The notes below the pieces were generated by a model, which worked only from the letters and a program-made list of their open reading frames with translations, had not been told where the DNA came from and did no database searches. The translations under genes and the position numbers were made by a program. From the NCBI GenBank assembly GCA_905236255.1, contig CAJOPK010000157.1, forward strand, positions 1 to 13,030: a stretch of DNA of 13,030 nucleotides. Direction: 5' to 3'. This document shows, in pieces, positions 13,025-13,030 of the stretch (positions within the stretch are counted from its first letter, which is position 1; every line of letters starts with the position of its first letter). This DNA is from an uncultured Selenomonadaceae bacterium. Its GTDB lineage: Bacteria > Bacillota > Negativicutes > Selenomonadales > Selenomonadaceae.

Positions 13025-13030
13025 ATTATA
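13025..13030 (-). promoter_or_regulatory. Perfect -10 box at window edge
   Basis: The last six bases read TATAAT on the minus strand, about 30 bases before the truncated helix-turn-helix ORF. The -35 box would lie outside the window, so this is only half a promoter. Confidence 0.4.

Noticed and set aside
1..13030. CRISPR array, rRNA or tRNA genes
   Set aside because: No regularly spaced direct repeats, no rRNA core sequences and no tRNA cloverleaf with a T-loop motif were found on either strand.

Overview
The window reads as chromosomal DNA from a diderm Firmicute of the Negativicutes (Selenomonas/Veillonella type). The main clue is an outer-membrane porin that starts with a signal peptide and an S-layer-homology (SLH) domain and ends in a C-terminal Phe, the architecture of Mep45-type porins in that class. 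Firmicute-style gene sets (infC-rpmI-rplT, tlyA-nadK), strong GGAGG ribosome-binding sites and a moderate-to-low G+C content agree. The species cannot be named from the sequence alone.

Positions 1-4900 (minus strand) hold one operon. A consensus promoter (TTGACA-17-TATCAT) is followed by a cobalamin riboswitch and an intrinsic terminator. Then come an SLH porin, two NikB/NikC-like ABC permeases and a family-5 solute-binding lipoprotein that runs off the left edge. The ATPase genes are not seen and may lie beyond the edge. The riboswitch suggests that the porin and the ABC importer act together across both membranes to take up cobalt (or nickel, or a corrinoid-related ligand) when B12 is scarce.

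Positions 4987-9741 (minus strand) hold a second transcription unit. A 970-residue fusion of an APC-type amino-acid permease, a histidine kinase and a receiver domain is followed 14 bases later by tlyA, which abuts nadK. A divergent control region (about 9633-10021) separates this unit from the plus-strand infC-rpmI-rplT operon. It contains two tandem perfect hairpins between the divergent -35 boxes, a terminator-like hairpin in the infC leader, and an infC gene that most likely begins with ATT. The ribosomal operon ends in a strong intrinsic terminator at 11160-11193.

Positions 11197-13030 (minus strand) hold cbiE, a corrin-ring methyltransferase of the anaerobic B12 pathway, co-oriented with an unrecognised 226-residue gene. 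Beyond that lies a decayed mobile-element remnant: the start of an XRE-type helix-turn-helix ORF and a tyrosine recombinase that has lost the middle of its catalytic domain. cbiE fits the B12 riboswitch at the other end, since a cell that makes cobalamin needs cobalt.

No rRNA, tRNA, CRISPR array or intact insertion sequence was seen.
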